In this document: positions 46,358 to 54,859 of the stretch, piece after piece
Layout: each line of letters opens with the position of its first letter
How positions within the stretch are numbered: position 1 is the first letter of the stretch
From: Bacteroidales bacterium
Lineage (GTDB): Bacteria; Bacteroidota; Bacteroidia; Bacteroidales; Azobacteroidaceae
Direction: 5' to 3'
Assembly: GCA_003851245.1 (NCBI GenBank)
Contig: BHEP01000007.1
Location: 1-64,000, forward strand
Length of the DNA: 64,000 bases
Made by a program: the position numbers and the translations under genes
The notes under the pieces: model-generated
Told to the model about the DNA's origin: nothing
Databases searched by the model: none
What the model saw: only the letters and a program-made list of their open reading frames with translations

Positions 46358-47527
46358 TTATTGTGCAGTCATAATAACAACACGGTTCCAATTGTTTTCT
46401 GGATAAGGCTGTTCGTCAGAACCTTTCCATTCAACAACAATTTTTTCAGAAGGAATATTGTACTTGGCAGACAATTCTTTTGCAACAGCCTTAGCTCTTT
46501 GCTCAGAAATCTTCAAGTTATAACCCCCAGAACCTGTCTTTTTGTCGGCGTAACCAACAACCTTAATTTTTTCTCCTGTGTTCTTCATGAACTGAGCTGT
46601 GTTATAAACACTAATCTGTTGGTTAGCATCAATCTTAGCACTGTTCAATCTAAAGAATACAACATTTGGAACATAATTTATAGCAGAAGTAGTTGAAGGA
46701 GCAACTTTTGGACATTCTGGGCAACTTACTGGTCTCTTTGACAAAGCATCATTTTCAGAACGAAGACCATTGATTTTGCCATTCAAGTCATTAATCAAGT
46801 TGTAGTCCATGGGTTCTACTACTTCAAAGTTGGTCTTGCCCAATTTGAAAGTAAATCCCAATGTTGCAGCTGTGATACCTTCGTATTCTGCATTTTGAGT
46901 AATTCTGTCGAAGTAATCTGGCACCAATGCGCCTGCCAAATCTAAATCTAAATTAACTCTCTTACTCAAACGAAAGCCAAACATCAAACCAGTATTCATG
47001 CTTATAACATTTGAATAACGGCCATAGTTGTAAGGGAGATCTAAGTCAGAAGGTATTGTTTGGTCATTTTGCATTCTATGTGCAAAACCTAATCCTAAAT
47101 AAGGAACAAAGCTGAAAAACTTGTTCTCATTATATTTACCCCAATAGTTGGTTAGATCCCACATAGCATCCATATGGACATTGTAGTATCTGTCGTGTTG
47201 CATGAAATTACCATGATTTTCAACTCCATGTAAGGAACCTCCCTGCCCTTTTAAGCGCACTCCCCAATAAGGACTAAACCATTTACCTACAGATAGCGTT
47301 GGTGCAACAGTCATTCTGTTCATCAACTCACCATCCATGTCATGATCTCCAAAAATCGTTTGTGCCCCAACTCCCAAATGTATAAACCAGTTGTCACCAG
47401 CTTTATTACGTTTGAAACTAGTCTTGTAGCCAGCATCTTGACTCGCAGTAGGAGCCTTAGCATCCTGAGCAAATGCATAAGCGGTGAAGCTTAACAGTAA
47501 ACTTGCAAGGAAAATTTTTACTTTCAT
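46358..47527 (-). CDS. OmpA-family outer membrane protein
   Basis: A 389-residue protein with signal peptide (cut after AYAFA). The N-terminal eight-strand barrel (about 40-235) is followed by a short linker with two close Cys (VSCPECPKV). The OmpA-type peptidoglycan-binding domain is about 280-389 (VVFFRLNSAKID, ISEQRAKAVAKELSA). It ties the outer membrane to the cell wall and is probably abundant, given the near-perfect promoter upstream. It lies between two polysaccharide gene groups but is transcribed alone. Confidence 0.93.
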   Translation of the reverse strand: MKVKIFLASLLLSFTAYAFAQDAKAPTASQDAGYKTSFKRNKAGDNWFIHLGVGAQTIFGDHDMDGELMNRMTVAPTLSVGKWFSPYWGVRLKGQGGSLHGVENHGNFMQHDRYYNVHMDAMWDLTNYWGKYNENKFFSFVPYLGLGFAHRMQNDQTIPSDLDLPYNYGRYSNVISMNTGLMFGFRLSKRVNLDLDLAGALVPDYFDRITQNAEYEGITAATLGFTFKLGKTNFEVVEPMDYNLINDLNGKINGLRSENDALSKRPVSCPECPKVAPSTTSAINYVPNVVFFRLNSAKIDANQQISVYNTAQFMKNTGEKIKVVGYADKKTGSGGYNLKISEQRAKAVAKELSAKYNIPSEKIVVEWKGSDEQPYPENNWNRVVIMTAQ

Positions 47528-47602
47528 AATTGAAATATTTAGTTATTATTAATAATTTACAATTTATTTGTTAATTCGTTTATGTACCCAACAATAAGGG
47601 CT

Positions 47603-47634
47603 CAAATTTAAGTATAAAATAAAACATATCCAAA
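47603..47634 (-). promoter_or_regulatory. Promoter of the OmpA-family gene
   Basis: The minus strand reads TTTG (47631-47634), 20 bp, TAAATTTG (47603-47610): an exact consensus match. It leaves a leader of about 70 bases. Confidence 0.85.
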
Positions 47635-47666
47635 AAAAAGACACAAAAAATGAATTTATAAGGTAC

Positions 47667-47763
47667 GAGTCCACTCCTAAAAGTCTTTTTCCGAGGAAAC
47701 AACCGACTCACAAGTCTTGTAGAGGAATCTAAACTGGCCAAAAGGCCTTTTAGGAGTGGACTC
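47667..47763. repeat. 97-bp element with perfect 17-bp terminal inverted repeats
   Basis: GAGTCCACTCCTAAAAG (47667-47683) is the exact reverse complement of 47747-47763. The 63-bp interior contains small palindromes: GGCC-AAAA-GGCC next to the right arm, and ACAAG-TC-TTGT. It encodes no protein. It may be a small mobile repeat, a structured RNA, or the end of the gmd-side transcript. It stands 33 bp upstream of the ompA-type promoter. Confidence 0.6.
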
Positions 47764-47894
47764 AGATATATATATATTTACATAAAAATGAAGACTTGTA
47801 TATACATGATAACATTTTTTCAATAACATTAACCTACAAACTAGTCATTGAATATCATATCAAAAAGCGTGCCGTTGTATCAAAATATGTAAAA

Positions 47895-49046
47895 TTATTC
47901 AAAATGATCTAAAATTATATAGCCTCCCTCTTTCAAGTAAGCCTCTTTTTTCATCTCGCGAATATCAGATTCCATCATATCTTTGACCAGCAAGGGTAAA
48001 TCATAATCTGGAATCCAACCCAATTTAGTCTTAGATTTGGTAGCATCTCCAATAAGCAATTCTACCTCCGTGAGTCTAAAATATTGAGAATCGACCCTAA
48101 CAACAACCTCTCCTAGTCTTTTCTTAAATGATTCCAGACAGGACACACCCATCTTCTCTTCAAAAAGAGACTCCTTGATTCCTGCTATAAATCCTTTTTC
48201 TTCTAAACCTACGCCTTTAAATTCAATTTCAACACCGACTTCCAAGAAAGACATGCGAATAAAGTCCCTAATAGTTGTGGTTACTCCTGTAGCAATAACA
48301 TAATCGTCAGGGGCATCTTGCTGCAAAATGAGGTACATAGCTTTTATATAGTCTTTGGCATGCCCCCAGTCTCTTTTACTGGACAGATTGCCCATAAAAA
48401 CTTGATCTTGCATTCCCAAAAGAATACGAGAAACGGCCCTTGTCACTTTTCTTGTTACGAAAGTTTCCCCTCGCAAAGGAGATTCGTGATTAAAAAGAAT
48501 GCCGTTGCTTGCGTGCATCCCATAGGCTTCCCTATAATTGACGGTAATCCAATATGCATACATTTTAGCCACAGCATAGGGACTGCGTGGATAAAATGGG
48601 GTTGTTTCTTTTTGTGGGACTTCTTGCACCAAGCCATACAATTCGGATGTTGATGCCTGATAAATTCTTGTGTTTTGAATCAGGCCCAAAAGTCTAACGG
48701 CCTCCAAAATACGCAAAGTACCTAATCCATCAACATTTGCAGTATACTCTGGAGTATCGAAACTTACTTTTACATGACTCATTGCTGCCAAATTATATAT
48801 CTCGTCGGGCTTTACCTCGCCAATAATTCTGGTTAGATTCATTGAGTCTGTTAAATCGCCATAGTGAAGAATTAAATTTCTTTGTTCTACATGAGGGTCT
48901 TGATAAAGGTGGTCTATCCGGCTTGTATTAAAAGAGGATGCCCTCCTTTTAATACCATGCACAATATAGCCTTTTTTGATTAAAAACTCGGCCAAATAGG
49001 CACCATCTTGTCCTGTAATTCCTGTTATTAAAGCTACCTTTCCCAT
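47895..49046 (-). CDS. gmd: GDP-mannose 4,6-dehydratase
   Basis: A 383-residue short-chain dehydrogenase-type enzyme. It has [49 protein letters not shown] and the catalytic [10 protein letters not shown] (YxxxK). It turns GDP-mannose into GDP-4-keto-6-deoxymannose, the first step to GDP-L-fucose. The next enzyme, fcl, is encoded 3 bp upstream in the same unit. Length and motifs are normal. Confidence 0.97.
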   Translation of the reverse strand: MGKVALITGITGQDGAYLAEFLIKKGYIVHGIKRRASSFNTSRIDHLYQDPHVEQRNLILHYGDLTDSMNLTRIIGEVKPDEIYNLAAMSHVKVSFDTPEYTANVDGLGTLRILEAVRLLGLIQNTRIYQASTSELYGLVQEVPQKETTPFYPRSPYAVAKMYAYWITVNYREAYGMHASNGILFNHESPLRGETFVTRKVTRAVSRILLGMQDQVFMGNLSSKRDWGHAKDYIKAMYLILQQDAPDDYVIATGVTTTIRDFIRMSFLEVGVEIEFKGVGLEEKGFIAGIKESLFEEKMGVSCLESFKKRLGEVVVRVDSQYFRLTEVELLIGDATKSKTKLGWIPDYDLPLLVKDMMESDIREMKKEAYLKEGGYIILDHFE

Positions 49047-49049
49047 TCT

Positions 49050-50102
49050 TTATATTTCTTTATTACTTAAATACCATTTATATAATTTTTCAATCCCCTC
49101 AACAATACCTATTTTATGATGCCAGCCCAAATCATGCAACTTACTAACATCGCACAACTTACGCATAGATCCATCGGGCTTGTCTGTGTTAAAAATAAAA
49201 TTGCCCGTAAAGTTAATAGTTTTTGAAATAAGAAGCGATAATTTTTCAATAGAAATCTCTTCTCCCGTACCTATATTGATGTGGGTGTTTATATTATCTG
49301 CATGCTCCATCACATAAACAGAGGCATCTGCCATTTCTTCACTCCACAGAAACTCCCGCATAGGCTTTCCAGAGCCCCATATTTCGACCGTATTATCTAA
49401 GACCCCATATTTTTTCAAAATAGCCAAAATATCTTGCTCGCTGGAGTTTCCATCAACCTTTTCTATTGGATACATATTCAAATCAATGCGTATACGCAAC
49501 CAGCCTTGCTCATTCAAGCATTTTGCTAGGTAAACCTTGCGCATCAATGCGGGTAAAACGTGCGACTTCTCAAGATCAAAATTGTCATTTGGCCCATACA
49601 GATTGGTGGGCATCACAGACAAAAAATTTGTCTTATATTGAATATTATAACTCTCACACATTTTTATGCCTGCAATCTTTGCTATGGCATAGGGTTCGTT
49701 GGTATACTCCAAGGGGGAGGTAAGCAAGCAATCTTCGGACATAGGCTGGGGTGCATCTTTGGGATATATACATGTTGAGCCTAGAAACAATAGTTTTTTC
49801 ACCCCATTGACATAGGAGGCATGAATAACATTGTTTTGTATCATCAAATTCTCATAAATAAACTCTGCCCTATATACATTATTAGCTACTATACCGCCTA
49901 CTTTTGCTGCTGCCAAGAAGACGTACTCAGGTTTTTCTTTTTCAAAAAAAAAATTAACTGCCGATTGTTGAAGTAGATCCAGCTCTTTGTGAGTTTTTAA
50001 AACGAAATTTGTGTAGCCCTTATGCTTCAAATTGCTTAAAATTGCTGAGCCTACAAGTCCTCTATGACCCGCAATGAAAATTTTAGCATCTTTTTTAATC
50101 AT
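49050..50102 (-). CDS. fcl: GDP-L-fucose synthase
   Basis: A 350-residue SDR enzyme. It has IFIAGHRGLVGSAIL at the N-terminus, FLGSTCIYPKDAPQPMSED, and YAIAKIAGIKMCESY with the YxxxK pair. It epimerises and reduces the gmd product to GDP-L-fucose for surface polysaccharide or glycoprotein. With gmd it provides a complete GDP-fucose route from GDP-mannose. It is preceded by an 80-bp gap with A/T-rich direct repeats. Confidence 0.96.
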   Translation of the reverse strand: MIKKDAKIFIAGHRGLVGSAILSNLKHKGYTNFVLKTHKELDLLQQSAVNFFFEKEKPEYVFLAAAKVGGIVANNVYRAEFIYENLMIQNNVIHASYVNGVKKLLFLGSTCIYPKDAPQPMSEDCLLTSPLEYTNEPYAIAKIAGIKMCESYNIQYKTNFLSVMPTNLYGPNDNFDLEKSHVLPALMRKVYLAKCLNEQGWLRIRIDLNMYPIEKVDGNSSEQDILAILKKYGVLDNTVEIWGSGKPMREFLWSEEMADASVYVMEHADNINTHINIGTGEEISIEKLSLLISKTINFTGNFIFNTDKPDGSMRKLCDVSKLHDLGWHHKIGIVEGIEKLYKWYLSNKEI

Positions 50103-50182
50103 ATCGTTTTTATATTTTTATATTGCGACTAGTACTACTAGAGCAATAGTTATTTCTTTACTGCCTCTTTACTGTCTCTTTA

Positions 50183-51328
50183 TTATTTCTTTATTATTAT
50201 TTCTTTTATCAAATCACTTATTCTTTTTATTTCTAAGTCTGTCAAATTGGAACTCGAAGGCAGGCACAAACCTTTCTCAAAAAGAGATTCTGCAACAGCA
50301 TCTCCATAAAAAGGACATTCAGCATAAAGGGGCTGAAGATGAAGGGGCTTCCACAAGGGGCGAGATTCTATATTGTTTGATAGCAAGTGATTGCGCACAG
50401 CTTCCCGCTCTTGATAGCTTCTAAAGACAAGTGTTGTCAACCAATAATTGGAATTGAAGTTGTTGGGCTCATCTTGAAAGGTTAAAAAAGGGTAAGCAGC
50501 CAATTCCAACCTATATAATTTGTTGATGCGCCTTCTTTTTTCAACATAATCGCTCAAAGACAAGACCTGAGCCTGCCCTAATGCTGCCGAAATATTGCTC
50601 AAACGATAGTTGTAGCCCAAAAGTGAATGTTCGTAGTGAGGGGCTGCGTCACGAGCCTGACCAGCAAAAAAGCGAACCTTATCTGCTGATTGCTCATCGG
50701 GACAGACTAAGGCTCCGCCTCCCGAAGTCGTTATTATCTTATTGCCATTAAAAGAAAAAACACTGTAATCGCCCATCGCACCACACATAATCTTGCGCCC
50801 TTCGACAGCAATATATGAGCCCAATGCCTCTGCAGCATCTTCCAAAATAGGTATTGCGTATTTTTTTGCGATAGCTATTATTTCCACCATTTTTGCTGGC
50901 ATTCCATATAGATCAACAATCAAAATTGCTTTGGGGGCTTTTCCTGTCTTTTTAATCCTATCTTCTATAGCCTCTGTCAAGAATACGGGCGACATATTCC
51001 AGGTATCCAACTCGCTATCCACAAACACGGGCTTTGCACCGAGGTAAGTGATAGGATTTGCGCTTGCTACAAAAGTAAAGCTCTGACAGATTACTTCATC
51101 GCTGCTACAAACCCCTAATTGCAACAAGCCCAAATGAATGGCAGCAGTCCCCGAACTAAGAGCCACCAATGCCTTATCCGTTTGCAAATAAGTTTTTAGA
51201 TTCCGCTCAAAACCATCAATTTGAGGCCCTACAGTACTAAGCCAGCCTTGTTCAAATGCCTGGTTAATAAAATCCTGCTCCTTGCCGTTGATGCTTGCTA
51301 TAGAAAGATGAATGCGACTATGTTCCAT
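50183..51328 (-). CDS. DegT/DnrJ/EryC1/StrS sugar aminotransferase
   Basis: A 381-residue PLP enzyme from ATG 51328; ATG 51343 (5 residues longer, overlapping the sugar transferase end) is the alternative. It has LSSGTAAIHLGLL, LEDAAEALGS (cofactor-binding Asp) and SFNGNKIITTSGGGALV, with the PLP Lys in GNKIIT. It adds an amino group to a 4-keto sugar nucleotide, most likely the product of the CapE-like dehydratase encoded nearby. Similar to PglE-like enzymes by motif. No N-acetyltransferase partner is visible in the window. Confidence 0.9.
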   Translation of the reverse strand: MEHSRIHLSIASINGKEQDFINQAFEQGWLSTVGPQIDGFERNLKTYLQTDKALVALSSGTAAIHLGLLQLGVCSSDEVICQSFTFVASANPITYLGAKPVFVDSELDTWNMSPVFLTEAIEDRIKKTGKAPKAILIVDLYGMPAKMVEIIAIAKKYAIPILEDAAEALGSYIAVEGRKIMCGAMGDYSVFSFNGNKIITTSGGGALVCPDEQSADKVRFFAGQARDAAPHYEHSLLGYNYRLSNISAALGQAQVLSLSDYVEKRRRINKLYRLELAAYPFLTFQDEPNNFNSNYWLTTLVFRSYQEREAVRNHLLSNNIESRPLWKPLHLQPLYAECPFYGDAVAESLFEKGLCLPSSSNLTDLEIKRISDLIKEIIIKK

Positions 51329-51329
51329 T

Positions 51330-51944
51330 TTAGTTGAATCCATTAAATTTTGAAACTATACCGCCACCAGCATTATTGATACCCTCTCGAACAAAAACTT
51401 TTTTTATCGTCAAAATAAGAATTTTAATGTCTAAAAAAAAATTTAAGTGATCGACATACCACAGGTCAAGTACAAATTTTTCTGCCCACGAAATAGAATT
51501 TCTACCATTAACCTGTGCCCAACCACTCAAGCCTGGCAGCACTGCATGCCTACGCATTTGATCCTGGCTATAAAGAGGTAAATATTCTACCAAAAGCGGA
51601 CGAGGACCTATAAAACTCATTTCTCCTCGTAAAATATTAAGTAATTGGGGGGCTTCATCTAAGGAACTAGAGCGCAAGAAGCGACCAAAACTTGTGAGTC
51701 GCTCTTCGCTTGGAAGTAGAGTTCCTGAAGAATCCTTTTTCTCACTCATACTCTTAAACTTATAAATTGTAAACTCACTGGCATGTAGGCCCAATCTTTT
51801 TTGACAAAAAAACGGATTGCCTTTATTTTGAAAAAAAACCAACATTAATACCACAAAAAATACGGGCAACAAAAATATGCCACCTAAGACTGCAAATAAA
51901 ACATCTATTATTCGCTTAAAATAATGCTTGTAAAGCAGTTGCAC
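51330..51944 (-). CDS. Small initiating sugar transferase (PglC-like)
   Basis: A 204-residue monotopic-type phosphoglycosyl transferase. One N-terminal hydrophobic hairpin (about 12-35) precedes the catalytic domain: FCQKRLGLHASEFTIYKFKS in parts, SLDEAPQLLNILRGEMSF and IGPRPLLVEYLPLY. It transfers a sugar-1-phosphate to undecaprenyl phosphate. Its size and the adjacent aminotransferase match PglC in diamino-sugar pathways. It is the second initiating transferase of the window, unlike the large WcaJ-like one. Confidence 0.9.
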   Translation of the reverse strand: MQLLYKHYFKRIIDVLFAVLGGIFLLPVFFVVLMLVFFQNKGNPFFCQKRLGLHASEFTIYKFKSMSEKKDSSGTLLPSEERLTSFGRFLRSSSLDEAPQLLNILRGEMSFIGPRPLLVEYLPLYSQDQMRRHAVLPGLSGWAQVNGRNSISWAEKFVLDLWYVDHLNFFLDIKILILTIKKVFVREGINNAGGGIVSKFNGFN

Positions 51945-51963
51945 GATTATAAAAAAATAAATA

Positions 51964-52965
51964 TTAAGATAATATATCTTTTTTGATCATATCTAAACTC
52001 ATCAGAAGCTTTTTTGTAGACTCTAAATCCAAACTCTTGTATGCTTGAGACTGAAAATCTGATCTCATTTTTGAACCTAAGGAAAAAGAATCCAAACTTG
52101 CAAAATGTGGCCTTATACGAAAATAGTTGCCAAAAATTATCGTTCTGTCCAGTTCTTCGTCACTAAGAAGTGATTCGCTAAGCTTCTCGCCTCCTCTTAC
52201 TCCTTCTATTCTAATCTTTACTGAAGAATTATAGAGTTCAAGAAGAGCTTGGGCGAGTAAACCCAAACGCACACAAGGCGATTTTCTCAAAAAAATATCG
52301 CCGTTTTCAGCATGTTCAAAAGCCGCCAATATAAGATCTATTGCCTCGTCGACAGACATCATAAAACGGGTCATCTGAGGATCTGTCAAACAAATATCTG
52401 ACCCAAGTTTTATTTGCTGAATAAATCTGGGAATAACCGAAGCCCTAGAAACCAACACATTGCCAAAACGAGTGCCACACAAAGCCGTAATTGATGTGGT
52501 GCCCAAGGTCTTACTTTTTGCCAACATCAACTTTTCCATCATCGCCTTTGTCGTTCCCATAGTGCCTGTAGGATATACCGCTTTGTCGGTACTCAGCACA
52601 ATTGCTTTGCGCACACCATGCCTTATTGCAAGACTCAGCACATTATCAGCGCCTATAACATTGGTTTTGAAGGCTTCCATAGGGAAATTTTCACAACTCG
52701 ACACTTGTTTCATAGCCGCTGCATGAAAGACGTAATCCACTCCTTGCATTGCCAATTCTAAGCTAGATATATCGCGAACATCGCCTATAAAGAAAACAAT
52801 CTTAGAATTATTCATCTCCATACGCATATCTTCTTGCTTTTTTTCATCGCGACTAAAAATGCGTATCTCCCTTATAGAAGAATTTGCCAAGCGTTTGACT
52901 AATGCACTACCGATGGTGCCGGTACCACCAGTAATGAGAATGATTTTATTCTCAAAAAGAGACAT
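51964..52965 (-). CDS. CapE/FnlA-like UDP-N-acetylglucosamine 4,6-dehydratase (5-epimerising type)
   Basis: ATG 52965 gives 333 residues starting MSLFENKIILITGGTGTIG; an earlier ATG at 52983 overlaps the dehydrogenase gene. It has EIRIFSRDEKKQEDMR, VFHAAAMKQVSSCENFPMEA and STDKAVYPTGTMGTTKAMMEK, close to the CapE/WbjB pattern, where Met stands in the usual catalytic Tyr position. It makes a 4-keto-6-deoxy sugar nucleotide. The usual CapF and CapG partners for UDP-FucNAc are not present here, so the product probably goes to the aminotransferase. Confidence 0.85.
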   Translation of the reverse strand: MSLFENKIILITGGTGTIGSALVKRLANSSIREIRIFSRDEKKQEDMRMEMNNSKIVFFIGDVRDISSLELAMQGVDYVFHAAAMKQVSSCENFPMEAFKTNVIGADNVLSLAIRHGVRKAIVLSTDKAVYPTGTMGTTKAMMEKLMLAKSKTLGTTSITALCGTRFGNVLVSRASVIPRFIQQIKLGSDICLTDPQMTRFMMSVDEAIDLILAAFEHAENGDIFLRKSPCVRLGLLAQALLELYNSSVKIRIEGVRGGEKLSESLLSDEELDRTIIFGNYFRIRPHFASLDSFSLGSKMRSDFQSQAYKSLDLESTKKLLMSLDMIKKDILS

Positions 52966-52969
52966 TGTA

Positions 52970-54274
52970 TTACAAGCGTCCATCTACTAATTCCTTTTTT
53001 AGAAAACCTTTAACATCATATAAAATTCCTTCCTTGTTTTTTGCAGCTTTTAAGTCCAATGATTCAAAAGCTTTATGAGCTACCGCAAGAATTATTCCAT
53101 CATATGTCTGAGCTTTCCACTCATTATCTATTTCTATGTTGTACTCTCTTTTTACTTCTACAGGATCGGCCCAAGGGTCGTACACCTGCACTTCAATACT
53201 AGAATGATAAGATTGAATACCTCGAACTATATCTATTACCTTAGTATTTCTACAATCGGAGCAATTTTCTTTGAAGGTAAAGCCTAAAACAAGAATTTTA
53301 GCTCCCGCCACTCCGAGGCCCTTACGTATCATTAATTTTATAAACTGACTAGCAACATACTCTCCCATACCATCATTCACACGCCTACCTGCAAGGATTA
53401 TTTCGGGGTTGTAGCCTACCTCCCTGGCTTTTTGCGACAAGTAATAAGGATCAACTCCAATACAATGCCCTCCAACCAAACCTGGCCTGAAAGGCATAAA
53501 ATTCCATTTTGTGCCCGCAGCTTCTAATACCTCTAGTGTATCTATATTTAATAAATTAAATATTTTTGACAGCTCATTAACAAAGGCTATATTTATATCC
53601 CTCTGCGCATTTTCTATCACCTTTGCGGCTTCTGCCACCTTGATACTTGGAGCCAGATGCGTACCTGCCTCAATTACAGACGCATAGAGGGTATCTACTA
53701 TTTGCGCTATGGCGGGAGTAGAGCCTGAGGTAACTTTTTTAACTTTCTCTATGGTATGCAATTTGTCGCCTGGATTGACTCGCTCGGGCGTATAACCCGC
53801 AAAAAAATCAATATTGTATTTTAAACCACTTATTTGTTCTATCAAAGGAACGCAAAATTCTTCGGTTGCCCCCGGATATACTGTAGATTCAAAAATAACA
53901 AGATCGGCCTTCTTCAAGCAAGAAGCTACCGTTTCACAGGCCATTTTAAGATGGCTTAAATCAGGAGATTGATATTTATCTACTGGTGTGGGAACTGCCA
54001 AAATAAAAATATTTACCTCTTGCAAACAGGCAATATCTGAACTGACATACAAACCTCTCATAGTGGTAGAAGAGGGATCTAATCCTATATGAGAATCTAC
54101 TAAAACGGAGGCCAAGAGGTCGTCGGAAAGCTCCAAAGTCCGGTCTTTGCCTGCTTGCAACTCTCGCACTCTTTGCGCACTTATATCAAATCCTATTACG
54201 GGATATTTTGTTGCAAACAATCTTGCTAAAGGTAAACCAACATAACCAAGTCCTACAACTGCTATTTTATTCAA
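52970..54274 (-). CDS. UDP-N-acetylhexosamine 6-dehydrogenase (TviB/WbpO-like)
   Basis: A 434-residue NAD-dependent nucleotide-sugar dehydrogenase. The Rossmann start is [33 protein letters not shown] and [11 protein letters not shown] follow, and the catalytic Cys is in [17 protein letters not shown]. The third domain has [18 protein letters not shown] and YDPWADP. It oxidises C6 of a UDP-HexNAc to the uronic acid, giving an acidic sugar for the polymer. [11 protein letters not shown] favours TviB/WbpO over UDP-glucose dehydrogenase. Confidence 0.9.
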   Translation of the reverse strand: MNKIAVVGLGYVGLPLARLFATKYPVIGFDISAQRVRELQAGKDRTLELSDDLLASVLVDSHIGLDPSSTTMRGLYVSSDIACLQEVNIFILAVPTPVDKYQSPDLSHLKMACETVASCLKKADLVIFESTVYPGATEEFCVPLIEQISGLKYNIDFFAGYTPERVNPGDKLHTIEKVKKVTSGSTPAIAQIVDTLYASVIEAGTHLAPSIKVAEAAKVIENAQRDINIAFVNELSKIFNLLNIDTLEVLEAAGTKWNFMPFRPGLVGGHCIGVDPYYLSQKAREVGYNPEIILAGRRVNDGMGEYVASQFIKLMIRKGLGVAGAKILVLGFTFKENCSDCRNTKVIDIVRGIQSYHSSIEVQVYDPWADPVEVKREYNIEIDNEWKAQTYDGIILAVAHKAFESLDLKAAKNKEGILYDVKGFLKKELVDGRL

Positions 54275-54304
54275 TTTGAAAATATTTTGTTTGCCATATT
54301 AAAC

Positions 54305-54826
54305 TTACAAATCTATAAGACCCTCTGGAAGTAGCACCTGCAAATGCTTCTTGTCCTTATCTATATCCAATACTATTTCGCTTACTGCAGGAATTAATAC
54401 TTCGCCAAACTCATTTTCTACTACCAAAAGCACATTCATTGTAGATTCGTCTACATCTTTTATAAGCCCCAAAGAACCTAGCTCTCTATCGAAAACTTCA
54501 AAGCCTATAATATCTTCCCAGCCAGAGACCTGAGAAATTTCAGATTCTGCAAGATTTTCCTTGGAAACATAGACATCCAAATTATTGAAAAGACGTGCCT
54601 TGTTATCAGAATCAAATCCTTTTAATTTTATATAAGCGTTGCCCCCTACTTTCTGCCTAAATGCCTCTACGCGAAATGGAACCATGATGCCATCAAGTTC
54701 ACATAATAAAAATGTAGCCTTGTCGAGCTCCCAAGAGGAATGCTTGCAAGCAAAAGATAAATCACCTTTCACTCCATGGGGTTTATTAAATTGACCTACC
54801 CTTAATAGTTCTGTTCGTTTTATCAT
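54305..54826 (-). CDS. rimM: 16S rRNA processing protein RimM
   Basis: A 173-residue protein with N-terminal RimM domain (LRVGQFNKPHGVKGDLSF) and C-terminal PRC-barrel (ESEISQVSGWEDIIGFEV, then VLIPAVSEIVLDIDKDKK). It helps S19 binding and maturation of the 30S head. It follows murA by 33 bp. Length is normal. Confidence 0.95.
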   Translation of the reverse strand: MIKRTELLRVGQFNKPHGVKGDLSFACKHSSWELDKATFLLCELDGIMVPFRVEAFRQKVGGNAYIKLKGFDSDNKARLFNNLDVYVSKENLAESEISQVSGWEDIIGFEVFDRELGSLGLIKDVDESTMNVLLVVENEFGEVLIPAVSEIVLDIDKDKKHLQVLLPEGLIDL

Positions 54827-54859
54827 TCTTAAAGATAATTTGATTTACAATCTGCCCTT

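Larger units (their letters stand above)
47528..47894. other. Noncoding gap with ompA-type promoter and inverted-repeat element
   Basis: No gene is seen in this 367-bp gap. It holds the promoter at 47603-47634 and the 97-bp element at 47667-47763, described separately. The right end is AT-rich, with a TATATATATA run near 47768. Confidence 0.6.

Noticed and set aside
50103-50182. CRISPR-like repeats
   Set aside because: The repeats are short, A/T-rich and not evenly spaced, and no cas gene is present.
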